From Streptomyces sindenensis (GTDB lineage: Bacteria > Actinomycetota > Actinomycetes > Streptomycetales > Streptomycetaceae): 64,000 nt of DNA. Below the pieces are notes generated by a model. That model had not been told where the DNA came from. It saw nothing but the letters and a program-made list of their open reading frames with translations, and made no database searches. The position numbers and the translations under genes are program-made. Of the stretch, positions 49,798 to 58,394 are shown piece by piece. How positions within the stretch are numbered: position 1 is the stretch's first letter; each line of letters starts with the position of its first letter. The stretch is from contig NZ_BMSG01000032.1 of assembly GCF_014649035.1 (NCBI RefSeq), positions 1 through 64,000 of the forward strand. Direction: 5' to 3'.

Positions 49798-52284
49798 GTG
49801 GTGGGCGGAATCACGCTGGTGAAGGACGGGCCGGACGGCACCGGACCCGACGGACCGGATCCGGACGGCACCGGACCCGACGGCACCGATCCGGACGGCA
49901 CGGCGGCGGCGACCGTCGAAACCGCCGCGCCGCCCCCGCCACCCCCTCCGGCCGGACCCGGACCCGGGCAGGCGGCCGTGGAGATCAGCCCCCGCAAGGT
50001 CCGCATGGTCTTCCTCGGGCTGATGCTCACCCTGCTGCTCGCGGCGCTCGACCAGATGATCGTCGCCACCGCCCTGCCCAAGATCGTCGGTGAGCTGCAC
50101 GGCCTGGAGAAGATGTCCTGGGCCGTCACCGCCTATCTCCTCGCCTCCACCATCGTCCTGCCGCTCTACGGCAAGCTCGGCGACCTCTTCGGCCGCAAGG
50201 GCGTCTTCCAGTTCGCCATCGTCGTCTTCATCATCGGCTCCGCCCTCGCGGGCTGGTCGCGCACCATGGACGAACTGATCGCCTTCCGGGCGATCCAGGG
50301 CATCGGCGGCGGCGGTCTCATGATCGGCGTCCAGGCGATCATCGCGGACATCGTCCCGGCCCGGGAACGCGGCCGCTACATGGGCCTCATCGGTGCGGTC
50401 TTCGGCCTGGCCTCGGTCGCCGGCCCCCTGCTCGGCGGGTTCTTCACCGACCACGCCTCCTGGCGCTGGTGCTTCTACATCAACGTCCCGTTCGGCCTGG
50501 TCACCCTCGCCGTCATCGCGGTCGTCCTCAAGCTGCCCCGGCCCGCCGTACGCCCCCGGCTCGACGTCCTGGGCGCGGCGCTCCTCGCCGCCGCCTCCAC
50601 CTGCCTGGTGCTGGTGACCAGTTGGGGCGGCACCGAGTACGCCTGGGGCTCGCGCACCATCCTGGGCCTGGCGGCGGGCGCGGTCGCCACGACGGCGCTC
50701 TTCGTCGCCGTGGAACACCGCGCCGCAGAACCGATCATTCCGCTACGGCTCTTCCGCGACTCCGTCTTCAACGTCACCGGTCTGGTCGGCGCGGTCGTGG
50801 GCATCGCGCTCTTCGGCGCCGCCAGCTACCTCCCGACCTATCTCCAGATGGTCGACGGGGTCAGCGCCACCGAATCCGGGCTGCTGATGCTCCCGATGAT
50901 GCTGGGCATCGTCGGCGGCTCCATCGCCTCGGGCCACCTCATCACCCGCACCGGCCGCTACCGGATCTACCCGATCGCCGGCAGCGCCGTCTCGGTGGTC
51001 GGCATGGGGCTGCTGTCCCTGCTGGAGGCGAACACCTCCCCACTCGCGTACAGCTTCTACCAGGCCGTCCTCGGCCTCGGTATCGGCCTGGTGATGTCCG
51101 TCCTCGTGCTCGCCGTGCAGAACTCCGTACGCCCCTCGGATCTCGGCACCGCCACCAGCGCCAACAACTACTTCCGGCAGATCGGCGGCAGCGTCGGCGC
51201 GGCGATCTTCGGCACGCTGTTCGCCGGGCGGCTCTCCGACGCGCTCGGCGTCCGGCTGCCCACCGGAGCGGAGTTGCCCGACCCCGAGTCGATCACCCCG
51301 CAGATCGTCCACGCGATGGAACCCGCGCTGCGCGACGCCTACATCCAGGCGTACGTCGACGCGATGCCCCGCATCTTCCTCTACCTCGTGCCGGTGCTCG
51401 TGCTCGGCCTGATCCTCGCCTGCTTCCTCAAGGAGAAACCGCTGGTGTCCCACCACAGCCCCGAAGCCGCCGCCGAGACCCCGACCGCACAGATCCCGAC
51501 CGCCCGCGCCGACTCCGGTCACCTCGCCGGGGTGCCGGTGCACGGCTGCGTCCAGCACCCCGACGGCACGACCGTCCCCCGGGCCGCCCTCACCCTCATC
51601 GACGTCCAGGGGCAGCAGACCGGGCGCGGGGCCAGCGGTGAGGACGGCCGGTACGCGCTCAGCGTCCCCGGCGCCGGCTCCTACGTTCTGATCGCCGCGG
51701 CGGGCGGCCACCAGCCGCAGGCCGTCAGCGTCACCGTCGGCGAGCGCCCCGTCGAGCTGGACGTGGTGCTCGGCGGCGCCGGTCGCCTCGCGGGATCCGT
51801 GCTCACCCCCGACGGGGCGCCCGTACGCGACGCGGCCGTCACCCTCACCGACGTACGGGGCGAGGTCGTCGCCTCGACCCGCACCGGCCGCGAGGGCGGC
51901 TATGTCATCGGTGAGCTGATCGCGGGCGAGTACACCCTCGCCGCCAGCGCCCCCGCCTTCCGCCCCGCCGCCCTCCCGGTCAGCGTGCAGGCAGCCCGCG
52001 AGACCCGGCAGGACATCGAGCTGGCGGGCGGGGCCGTCCTGCGCGGCGTGGTCCGGGCCACCGGCGGACGGCCCGTCGAGGACGCCCGGGTCACCCTGCT
52101 CGACGCGGCGGGCCATGTGGTGGACACCCTCACGACCGGGGCTGACGGCTCGTTCCGGTTCGTCGATCTGCCGTCCGGCGAGTACACCGTGATCGCGGCC
52201 GGATATCCGCCGGTCGCCACGGTCCTCCAGGTCGCGGGCGGCGGCCGCACCGAGCGCGACCTGCAACTGGGCCACGAGGACTGA
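49798..52284 (+). CDS. DHA2-type MFS transporter with three C-terminal carboxypeptidase-regulatory-like domains
   Basis: 828 residues. An N-terminal Asp/Gly/Pro repeat and Pro-rich stretch (about 10-60), then 14 predicted helices of the DHA2 drug/H+ antiporter group (about 68-555: LLLAALDQMIVATALPKIVG, then LPLYGKLGDLFGRKGVFQF). After helix 14 come three beta-sandwich repeats of ~80 residues (about 580-828), each starting G-x-V-x-x-x-x-G-x-P-V-x-x-A-x-V-T-L, the CarboxypepD_reg pattern. The added module is unusual. Start GTG 49798 has GAGGGGAG; GTG 49801 also possible. Confidence 0.88.
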   Translation: MVGGITLVKDGPDGTGPDGPDPDGTGPDGTDPDGTAAATVETAAPPPPPPPAGPGPGQAAVEISPRKVRMVFLGLMLTLLLAALDQMIVATALPKIVGELHGLEKMSWAVTAYLLASTIVLPLYGKLGDLFGRKGVFQFAIVVFIIGSALAGWSRTMDELIAFRAIQGIGGGGLMIGVQAIIADIVPARERGRYMGLIGAVFGLASVAGPLLGGFFTDHASWRWCFYINVPFGLVTLAVIAVVLKLPRPAVRPRLDVLGAALLAAASTCLVLVTSWGGTEYAWGSRTILGLAAGAVATTALFVAVEHRAAEPIIPLRLFRDSVFNVTGLVGAVVGIALFGAASYLPTYLQMVDGVSATESGLLMLPMMLGIVGGSIASGHLITRTGRYRIYPIAGSAVSVVGMGLLSLLEANTSPLAYSFYQAVLGLGIGLVMSVLVLAVQNSVRPSDLGTATSANNYFRQIGGSVGAAIFGTLFAGRLSDALGVRLPTGAELPDPESITPQIVHAMEPALRDAYIQAYVDAMPRIFLYLVPVLVLGLILACFLKEKPLVSHHSPEAAAETPTAQIPTARADSGHLAGVPVHGCVQHPDGTTVPRAALTLIDVQGQQTGRGASGEDGRYALSVPGAGSYVLIAAAGGHQPQAVSVTVGERPVELDVVLGGAGRLAGSVLTPDGAPVRDAAVTLTDVRGEVVASTRTGREGGYVIGELIAGEYTLAASAPAFRPAALPVSVQAARETRQDIELAGGAVLRGVVRATGGRPVEDARVTLLDAAGHVVDTLTTGADGSFRFVDLPSGEYTVIAAGYPPVATVLQVAGGGRTERDLQLGHED

Positions 52285-52320
52285 GCCGTACGGGCCGGGG
52301 ACGGTGCGGCCTCGGGAGCC

Positions 52321-52428
52321 GGTGGCACCTGAGGGGCTGGGGGGACCTGAGGGTCCGGTAAGACACGAGGGTCCGGTGAGACCTGAGGGGTCGGTGGGGC
52401 CTGGGGTGCCGGTGGGGCTTCAGGGCTG
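52321..52428. repeat. Six degenerate 18-bp tandem repeats between convergent genes
   Basis: Units begin every 18 bp from 52321 to 52411, each close to GGTGAGACCTGAGGGTCC. The last contains the stop codon of the LysR gene. In the LysR frame the units after the stop would encode a six-residue Pro/Thr/Gly/Ser repeat, suggesting former coding sequence. Confidence 0.75.
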
Positions 52429-53379
52429 AGCCCGTACCGGCTCCCGCTCCAGGTCCCGCCCAGCCTCCCGTGCCGGCTCCCGTACTCGTTCCCGTACCGG
52501 GTCCTCCCGCACCAGCCGCATCAGCGACCGCGCCCCCGGGCTCAGGCTCCGCGCCCCCGGGAGCACCACCACGCTCTCGTACACCGGCCGGTGCGGACCG
52601 GCCAGCTCCACCGCGACCAGCCGCGCCGCCTCCGGCTTACGCGAGAAGTGGTGCGGCACCACCGCGATCCCCAGCCCCTCCTGCACCAGCTCCAGCAGGC
52701 TGTGCACATCGTTGACCTCCAGGGCCACCGTCCGCCGCACCCCCGCCGCCGCGAACGCCTCGTCGGCGGCCCGGCGCGGCCCCCAGTCCGGATGGAAGTC
52801 GATGAACGACGCCCCCGGCAGCTCCTCCCACCCCACCTCGGCCCGCCCCGCGTACGGATGCCCCGCCGCGCACAGCAGCACCATCGGCTCCCGGGCCAGC
52901 GGCACCAGCTCCCCGCGCCACTCCGCCGGGCCGACCGTCGCCGCGAACGCCAGGTCCAGCCGGCCGCCCGCCACCCCGTCCAGCAGACTGCTCGTGCCCT
53001 CCTGCCGCAGCCGCAGCTCCATCTGCGGATGCTCCCGGTGGAACGCCGCCAGCAGCCGCGCCGGACTCACCCCCGCCACGCACTGCTCGACCCCCAACGT
53101 CAGCGTCCCGCGCAGCAGCCCCCGTACGGCATCGACCGCGTCGCGCGCCGCCCGCGCCCCGGCCAGCGTGCGCTCCGCCTCCACCAGCAGCGCCCGCCCC
53201 GCCTCGGTGAGCCGGACCGTGCGCGTGGTGCGGCTGAACAACGGGGTCCGCAGCTCCTGCTCCAGCGCCCGTACGGAGGCGGAGAGCCCGGACTGCGAGA
53301 CGGCGAGGCGCTCGGCGGCGCGGGTGAAGTGCTGCTCCTCCGCCACGGCGACGAAGTGCTCCAGCTGCCGCAGTTCCAT
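52420..53379 (-). CDS. LysR-family transcriptional regulator
   Basis: 319 residues. Winged helix in the first 60 residues (LEHFVAVAEEQHFTRAAERL, SQSGLSASVRALE), then an effector domain. The last ~30 residues are an Arg/Glu/Pro-rich tail (REDPVRERVREPAREAGRD) not part of the fold. Divergent from the aldo/keto reductase at 53499, which it probably regulates. Confidence 0.9.
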   Translation of the reverse strand: MELRQLEHFVAVAEEQHFTRAAERLAVSQSGLSASVRALEQELRTPLFSRTTRTVRLTEAGRALLVEAERTLAGARAARDAVDAVRGLLRGTLTLGVEQCVAGVSPARLLAAFHREHPQMELRLRQEGTSSLLDGVAGGRLDLAFAATVGPAEWRGELVPLAREPMVLLCAAGHPYAGRAEVGWEELPGASFIDFHPDWGPRRAADEAFAAAGVRRTVALEVNDVHSLLELVQEGLGIAVVPHHFSRKPEAARLVAVELAGPHRPVYESVVVLPGARSLSPGARSLMRLVREDPVRERVREPAREAGRDLEREPVRAQP

Positions 53380-53498
53380 GATTGAGCAATGTAGACGATG
53401 AATCCGAGCGGAATCTCCTGTTGGACTGCTGGATCGATCTGAGGAAGCCTGGAGCCGTCCCCTTCAGTACCCCCGGATCTCTCCAGCGGAGCCCGCCC

Positions 53499-54503
53499 AT
53501 GTACCTGCCGTCCCCCGACCGCTACACCGCCATGCCCTACCGGCGCACCGGCCGCAGCGGTCTGCTGCTTCCCGCGCTCTCCCTCGGCCTCTGGCACAAC
53601 TTCGGGGGAGACCGGACGCCCGAGACGCAGGGCGCGATCCTGCGCCGCGCCTTCGACCTCGGCATCACCCACTTCGACCTGGCCAACAACTACGGCCCGC
53701 CGCCCGGCTCCGCCGAGGAGACCCTGGGCCGCGCCCTGGCCACCGACTTCGCCCGGCTGCGCGACGAACTCGTCATCTCCACCAAGGCCGGCTACCACAT
53801 GTGGGAAGGGCCGTACGGGGAGTGGGGCTCGCGGAAGTACCTGCGCTCCTCGCTCGACCAGAGCCTGAAGCGCCTGGGTGTCGAGTACGTCGACATCTTC
53901 TACTCCCACCGCCCCGACCCGGACACCCCGCTCGAAGAGACGATGGGCGCGCTCGACTCCGCCGTACGGCAGGGCAAGGCCCTCTACGCCGGCCTCTCCA
54001 ACTACTCCGCCGCGCAGACCCGTGAGGCCGCCGCGATCCTGAAGGACCTCGGCACCCCGCTCCTCATCCACCAGCCCCGCTACTCGATGCTCGACCGCCG
54101 CATCGAGGCCGACGGGCTGCCGGACGTCCTGGACGAGCTGGGCGTCGGGTCCATCGCCTACTCGCCGCTGGAGCAGGGCATCCTCACGGACCGCTACCTG
54201 CACGGTATTCCGGCCGGGTCCCGGGCGGCCGGGGACAGCCCTTTCCTGTCCGCCGACGCCGTCACCCCGCAGCTGGTGGAGCGGCTGCGTGCCCTGGACG
54301 CGCTGGCGAAGGAGCGCGGCCAGTCGCTCGCGCAGCTGGCCCTGGCGTGGGTGCTGCGCGGTGGCCGGCTCACCTCCGCCGTCGTCGGCGCGAGCAGCGT
54401 GGCCCAGCTGGAGAACAGCGTCGAGGCCGCCCGGAACCTGGACTTCACCGAGGACGAGCTGTCCCGGATCGAGGAACTGCTGCGGGACGCGAAGACGGGC
54501 TGA
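53499..54503 (+). CDS. Aldo/keto reductase, L-glyceraldehyde-3-phosphate reductase type (YghZ-like)
   Basis: 334 residues. Catalytic tetrad residues are in FDLANNYGPPPGSAEE (Asp, Tyr), ISTKAGY (Lys) and FYSHRPDPDTP (His). The MWEGPYGEWGSRKYL segment is diagnostic of the YghZ/AKR14 subgroup, which reduces small aldehydes with NADPH. ATG 53499. The 226 bp after it (54504-54729) hold no gene that I can support. Confidence 0.9.
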   Translation: MYLPSPDRYTAMPYRRTGRSGLLLPALSLGLWHNFGGDRTPETQGAILRRAFDLGITHFDLANNYGPPPGSAEETLGRALATDFARLRDELVISTKAGYHMWEGPYGEWGSRKYLRSSLDQSLKRLGVEYVDIFYSHRPDPDTPLEETMGALDSAVRQGKALYAGLSNYSAAQTREAAAILKDLGTPLLIHQPRYSMLDRRIEADGLPDVLDELGVGSIAYSPLEQGILTDRYLHGIPAGSRAAGDSPFLSADAVTPQLVERLRALDALAKERGQSLAQLALAWVLRGGRLTSAVVGASSVAQLENSVEAARNLDFTEDELSRIEELLRDAKTG

Positions 54504-54729
54504 CGCCGGTCACGTACGGGCGGAAAGGCCAGGTGCCGCGGAGCGGGACGGGCGGTGCGGCTGCCCCGGCGCGGGGCGCGCCGGGATGCCGGGAGGCGCC
54601 GCACCCGGGGGAGAAGCCCCGCCCGCATCGCGTTCACGGGGTTCGCCCGGCGGGCACGGTGTCCGCCCCGGCGGGCCGCGACGCCCGCCCGCGAGCCGCC
54701 GCGCAGGGACGCCGCTGGTCGCCCCCCGC

Positions 54730-55998
54730 TCAGCCGGTGGCCGTCACCGCCGTCCGCACCAGCTCCCTCACCTGGTCCACGATGTCGGCGCGGTTGCGCT
54801 CGAAGTCCGGGTCGGTGACCGTGCCCGTCCGCGGGTCGGTGTTCTCCGCGCCGAACTGGAGGACCGGGGTGTGCAGATGGCCGCCCGGCAGATCCGGAAG
54901 ACTGAGCCGGTCGCGCAGCAGGGTGACCCGGTAGGCGATCTCGTTGGAGAGGTAGTCGCCGCCGCCCCCGGCCCGCGCCGTCGAGCCCGGGGTGGGGCCG
55001 TCGGGCCTGGTCACGGGCTGGGTGCCGCCCGCCGGTATCTCGGTGACCTCGGTGTTGTCGTACACCGGGAAGCGGCCCGTGCCGGCCTCGGTGAGCTGCC
55101 GGTACGGGAGGGTCGTGGACGTCCACTGCGGCTGTGTGGCCGGGTCGGCGACGGGGACGAGCCCGGTGCTGGAGGCGTTCTCGTTGTCGGCGAAGCCACC
55201 GCGCCAGGCCCCGTTGGTGCGCTCCACGTCGAAGCGGCCCTGGCGGCCCTGGCTGACCGTGGTGAACAGGTCCAGACGCGGCAGGTGCCGGGCGAGAGCC
55301 CGCTCGACGGCGCCCTCGGCGAAGTCCGCCCAGCGCACCGGGAAGACGACGGTCTCGATCCGGGCCGGCCCGTCGGGCGTCCGCACCAGCGTGCCGTCCA
55401 GGGCGAGCGCGGTCGCCCCCGAGGGGTTGCCGATCCGGACGTCCCGGTCCAGCGTGAACGGGTCGAATCCGGTGACCAGGACCCGCTTCGTCCGGTGGCC
55501 CCGGTAGTGGATGTCGTCCTGGCCGCGCGACGCCGTCTCCAGTGCGGAGCGCAGGGCTTCGCGCCGCCGGTCGTCGAGGCCGAACCGGGGCGTCCAGGCC
55601 CGCAGTTCGCGGCTGAGCGCGAGCCGGGCCCAGTACAGCGGGCGGTCGTCGCCCCGGTTCAGGTCGCCCGTGGCGGGCCCCCGCCCCTGGGCCCGGTCCA
55701 CGGCGCGCCGCCACAGCTCCGAGGCGTGGCGGGTCACGGTGCGCTCGGCCTGCCCATAGCTCTTCGCGTGCTTCAGGGCTCGCTCGAAGCGCGGGGCGAA
55801 GGCGTCGAATCCGCTGCGCCGCAGGATCTCCTGCGGGGCGGCCCGGTCGAGGCGCTGCTCCTCGACGGTCGCCTCCGCCGGGGTGCGGGAGGTGTCCGAA
55901 GGAGAAGCGGCGGCGGGCAGGGCGGAGCCCGCCAGGACGAGCAGCAGCGCCATGCCGCCGAGACCGATCCGGGCCGTCGCGGGGAGTTGGTGGGTCAC
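54730..55998 (-). CDS. Secreted pyroglutamyl-peptidase-like protein with Ser in place of the catalytic Cys
   Basis: 422 residues with a signal peptide (about 1-30), a helical N-terminal half, then a peptidase C15 fold starting at RVLVTGFDPFTLDRDVRIGN. Glu (in RFDVERTNG) and His (about 376, in GHLHTPVL) align with the Pcp triad, but the Cys of the canonical TFVCN segment is Ser (about 351, DYLSNEIAYR). It may be a serine hydrolase or inactive. GTG 55998 has AAAGGGA upstream. It is divergent from the M55 peptidase gene. Confidence 0.75.
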   Translation of the reverse strand: MTHQLPATARIGLGGMALLLVLAGSALPAAASPSDTSRTPAEATVEEQRLDRAAPQEILRRSGFDAFAPRFERALKHAKSYGQAERTVTRHASELWRRAVDRAQGRGPATGDLNRGDDRPLYWARLALSRELRAWTPRFGLDDRRREALRSALETASRGQDDIHYRGHRTKRVLVTGFDPFTLDRDVRIGNPSGATALALDGTLVRTPDGPARIETVVFPVRWADFAEGAVERALARHLPRLDLFTTVSQGRQGRFDVERTNGAWRGGFADNENASSTGLVPVADPATQPQWTSTTLPYRQLTEAGTGRFPVYDNTEVTEIPAGGTQPVTRPDGPTPGSTARAGGGGDYLSNEIAYRVTLLRDRLSLPDLPGGHLHTPVLQFGAENTDPRTGTVTDPDFERNRADIVDQVRELVRTAVTATG

Positions 55999-56164
55999 AC
56001 GGGTCCCTTTCGTTTCACCGGGTGGGCCCCGCAGTATCGCGGCACGGCCCGAGCCGATGCCATAGGGCACTGCGGCGCGGGGACGCGTGAGACGTCACCG
56101 GACAGGCCCCGGCGCGCCGCCCCTCCCTGGCCCGCGCCGCTCGCGGGGCGTACGGTGTGGCGGC

Positions 56165-56998
56165 ATGAAGATCCTCATCAGCGCCGACATGGAAGGCGCC
56201 ACCGGAGTCACCTGGCCGGCCGACGTGCTGCCGGGGACCCCGCAGTGGGAGCGCTGCCGGTCGATGTTCACCTCCGACGTGAACGCCGCCGCGCTCGGCT
56301 TCTACGACGGCGGCGCCGACGAGGTCCTGGTGAACGAGGCCCACTGGTCGATGCGCAATCTGCTGCTGGAGCACATGGACGAACGTGTTCAGATGCTGAC
56401 CGGCAAGCACAAGTCGCTCTCCATGGTGGAGGGCATCCAGCACGGCGACGTGGACGCGGTGGCCTTCGTCGGCTACCACACGGGGGCCGGTACGGAGGGC
56501 GTCCTCGCCCACACCTACCTCGCCAACTCCATCACCGGCGTCTGGCTCAACGGCGTCCGCGCCAGCGAGGGGCTGCTCAACGCGCACGTCGCCGCCGAGT
56601 ACGGCGTGCCCGTCGTCCTCGTCACCGGCGACGACCTGACCTGCGTGGACGCCGAGGGGTACGCCCCCGACGCCCGGAAGGTCGCCGTGAAGGACTACGT
56701 CTCCCGGTACGCGGCGGTCTGCCGCACCCCGGCCCGTACCGCCGCCGGCATCCGGGCGGCGGCGAAAGCGGCCACCGCGCTCGCGGGCCGCCGGGACCCG
56801 GTGACCGGCTCCGCGTTCACCGTGGAGCTGGAGTTCGACGCCGAGCATCTGGCGGCGGCGGCGACCGTCGTCCCCGGCGTGGCGCCGAGCGGCGAGAGGC
56901 GTGTCGCGTACACCAGCGCGACGATGTACGAAGGAATTCGCACGTTCAAGGCGGTGACGACGATCGTGTCGGCCGCCGTGGAGGAACAGTATGGCTGA
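56165..56998 (+). CDS. M55-family D-aminopeptidase (DppA-like)
   Basis: 277 residues, full length. SADMEGATGV is the N-terminal zinc site, NEAHWSMRN and GYHTGAG provide further His/Glu ligands, and VVLVTGDDLTCVDA is conserved. Members cleave D-Ala-D-Ala or related D-amino peptides. First of four same-strand peptidase genes; it overlaps the M20 gene by 8 bp. Confidence 0.9.
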   Translation: MKILISADMEGATGVTWPADVLPGTPQWERCRSMFTSDVNAAALGFYDGGADEVLVNEAHWSMRNLLLEHMDERVQMLTGKHKSLSMVEGIQHGDVDAVAFVGYHTGAGTEGVLAHTYLANSITGVWLNGVRASEGLLNAHVAAEYGVPVVLVTGDDLTCVDAEGYAPDARKVAVKDYVSRYAAVCRTPARTAAGIRAAAKAATALAGRRDPVTGSAFTVELEFDAEHLAAAATVVPGVAPSGERRVAYTSATMYEGIRTFKAVTTIVSAAVEEQYG

Positions 56999-58334
56999 GG
57001 CCCCCGACCCGCTCGGCCCCGTGGACCGTCAGGCCCTCGACGAAGTGGTGGCGTTCACCTCCGGGCTGATCCGCATCGACACCACCAACCGGGGCGGCGG
57101 CGACTGCCGGGAGCGCCCGGCCGCCGAGTACGTCGCCGAGCGGCTCGCGGACGCCGGGATCGAGCCGACGCTGCTGGAGCGCACCCCCGGCCGGACCAAC
57201 GTGGTCGCCCGGATCCCCGGCACCGACCCCACCGCCGACGCGCTGCTCGTCCACGGGCACCTCGACGTGGTGCCCGCCGAACCGGCCGACTGGACCGTGC
57301 CCCCCTTCTCCGGCGAGGTGCGCGACGGCGTCGTGTGGGGGAGGGGCGCCGTCGACATGAAGAACATGGACGCGATGGTCCTCTCCGTCGTACGGGGCTG
57401 GGCCCGCGAGGGCTTCCGCCCGGCGCGCGACATCGTCATCGCCTACACCGCCGACGAGGAGGACAGCGCCGCCGACGGCTCCGGCTTCCTCGCCGAGCAG
57501 CACGCCGACCTGTTCGAGGGCTGTACGGAGGGCATCAGCGAGTCCGGGGCCTTCACCTTCCACGCCGGTGACGGCCTCTCGCTGTACCCGATCGCGGCGG
57601 GCGAGCGCGGCACGGGCTGGCTGAAGCTGACCGCCGAGGGGCGGGCCGGGCACGGCTCCAAGGTCAACCGGGAGAACGCGGTGAGCGCGCTGGCCGCCGC
57701 CGTCGCCCGGATCGGCGAGCACGAGTGGCCCATCCGCCTCACCCCGACCGTCCGCGCCGCGATCACCGAGATCGCCGCTCTGCACGGCATCACCGCCGAC
57801 CTCGACGACCCCGGTTTCGACGTCGCCCAGCTCCTCGGCAAGCTCGGCCCGGCCGCCTCCCTCGTCGAGAACACCATCCGCAACAGCAGCAACCCGACGA
57901 TGCTGGACGCCGGTTACAAGGTCAACGTCATCCCCGGCCATGCCACCGCCTACGTCGACGGACGCATGGTCCCCGGTGGCGACGAGGAGTTCCACGCCAC
58001 CCTGGACCGGCTCACCGGGCCGCTCGTCGACTGGGAGTTCCACCACCGCGAGACGGCCCTGACGGCGCCGGTCGACTCACCGACGTACGCCAAGCTGCGC
58101 GCCGCCGTCGAGCGGTTCGACCCGGGCGCGCACACCGTCCCGTACTGCATGTCGGGCGGCACCGACGCCAAGCAGTTCTCCCGCCTCGGCATCACCGGCT
58201 ACGGCTTCACCCCGCTGAAGCTGCCCGTCGGCTTCGACTACCAGCGGCTCTTCCACGGGGTCGACGAGCGCGTCCCCGTCGACGCCCTCCACTTCGGCGT
58301 CCGCGTCCTCGACCACTACCTGCGCACCGCCTGA
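56991..58334 (+). CDS. M20-family metallopeptidase
   Basis: 447 residues. LLVHGHLDVVPAEPADW and WGRGAVDMKNMDA carry the zinc-binding His and Asp, YTADEEDSAADGSGFL the catalytic Glu, and GHGSKVNRENA the lid. A dimerisation domain lies between about 190 and 330. Probably a dipeptidase or aminoacyl hydrolase. Its ATG lies inside the end of the M55 gene, so translation is coupled. Confidence 0.9.
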   Translation: MAEAPDPLGPVDRQALDEVVAFTSGLIRIDTTNRGGGDCRERPAAEYVAERLADAGIEPTLLERTPGRTNVVARIPGTDPTADALLVHGHLDVVPAEPADWTVPPFSGEVRDGVVWGRGAVDMKNMDAMVLSVVRGWAREGFRPARDIVIAYTADEEDSAADGSGFLAEQHADLFEGCTEGISESGAFTFHAGDGLSLYPIAAGERGTGWLKLTAEGRAGHGSKVNRENAVSALAAAVARIGEHEWPIRLTPTVRAAITEIAALHGITADLDDPGFDVAQLLGKLGPAASLVENTIRNSSNPTMLDAGYKVNVIPGHATAYVDGRMVPGGDEEFHATLDRLTGPLVDWEFHHRETALTAPVDSPTYAKLRAAVERFDPGAHTVPYCMSGGTDAKQFSRLGITGYGFTPLKLPVGFDYQRLFHGVDERVPVDALHFGVRVLDHYLRTA

Positions 58335-58364
58335 CCGCCTGCCGACCGACCGTGCCCCGGGGGG

Positions 58365-58394
58365 ACCGTCCTACGTGAAACCGTCCTACGTGAA
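58365..58394 (+). repeat. 15-bp tandem duplication containing the S9 start codon
   Basis: ACCGTCCTACGTGAA occurs twice in a row (58365-58379, 58380-58394), giving two in-frame GTG codons at 58375 and 58390. Confidence 0.9.
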
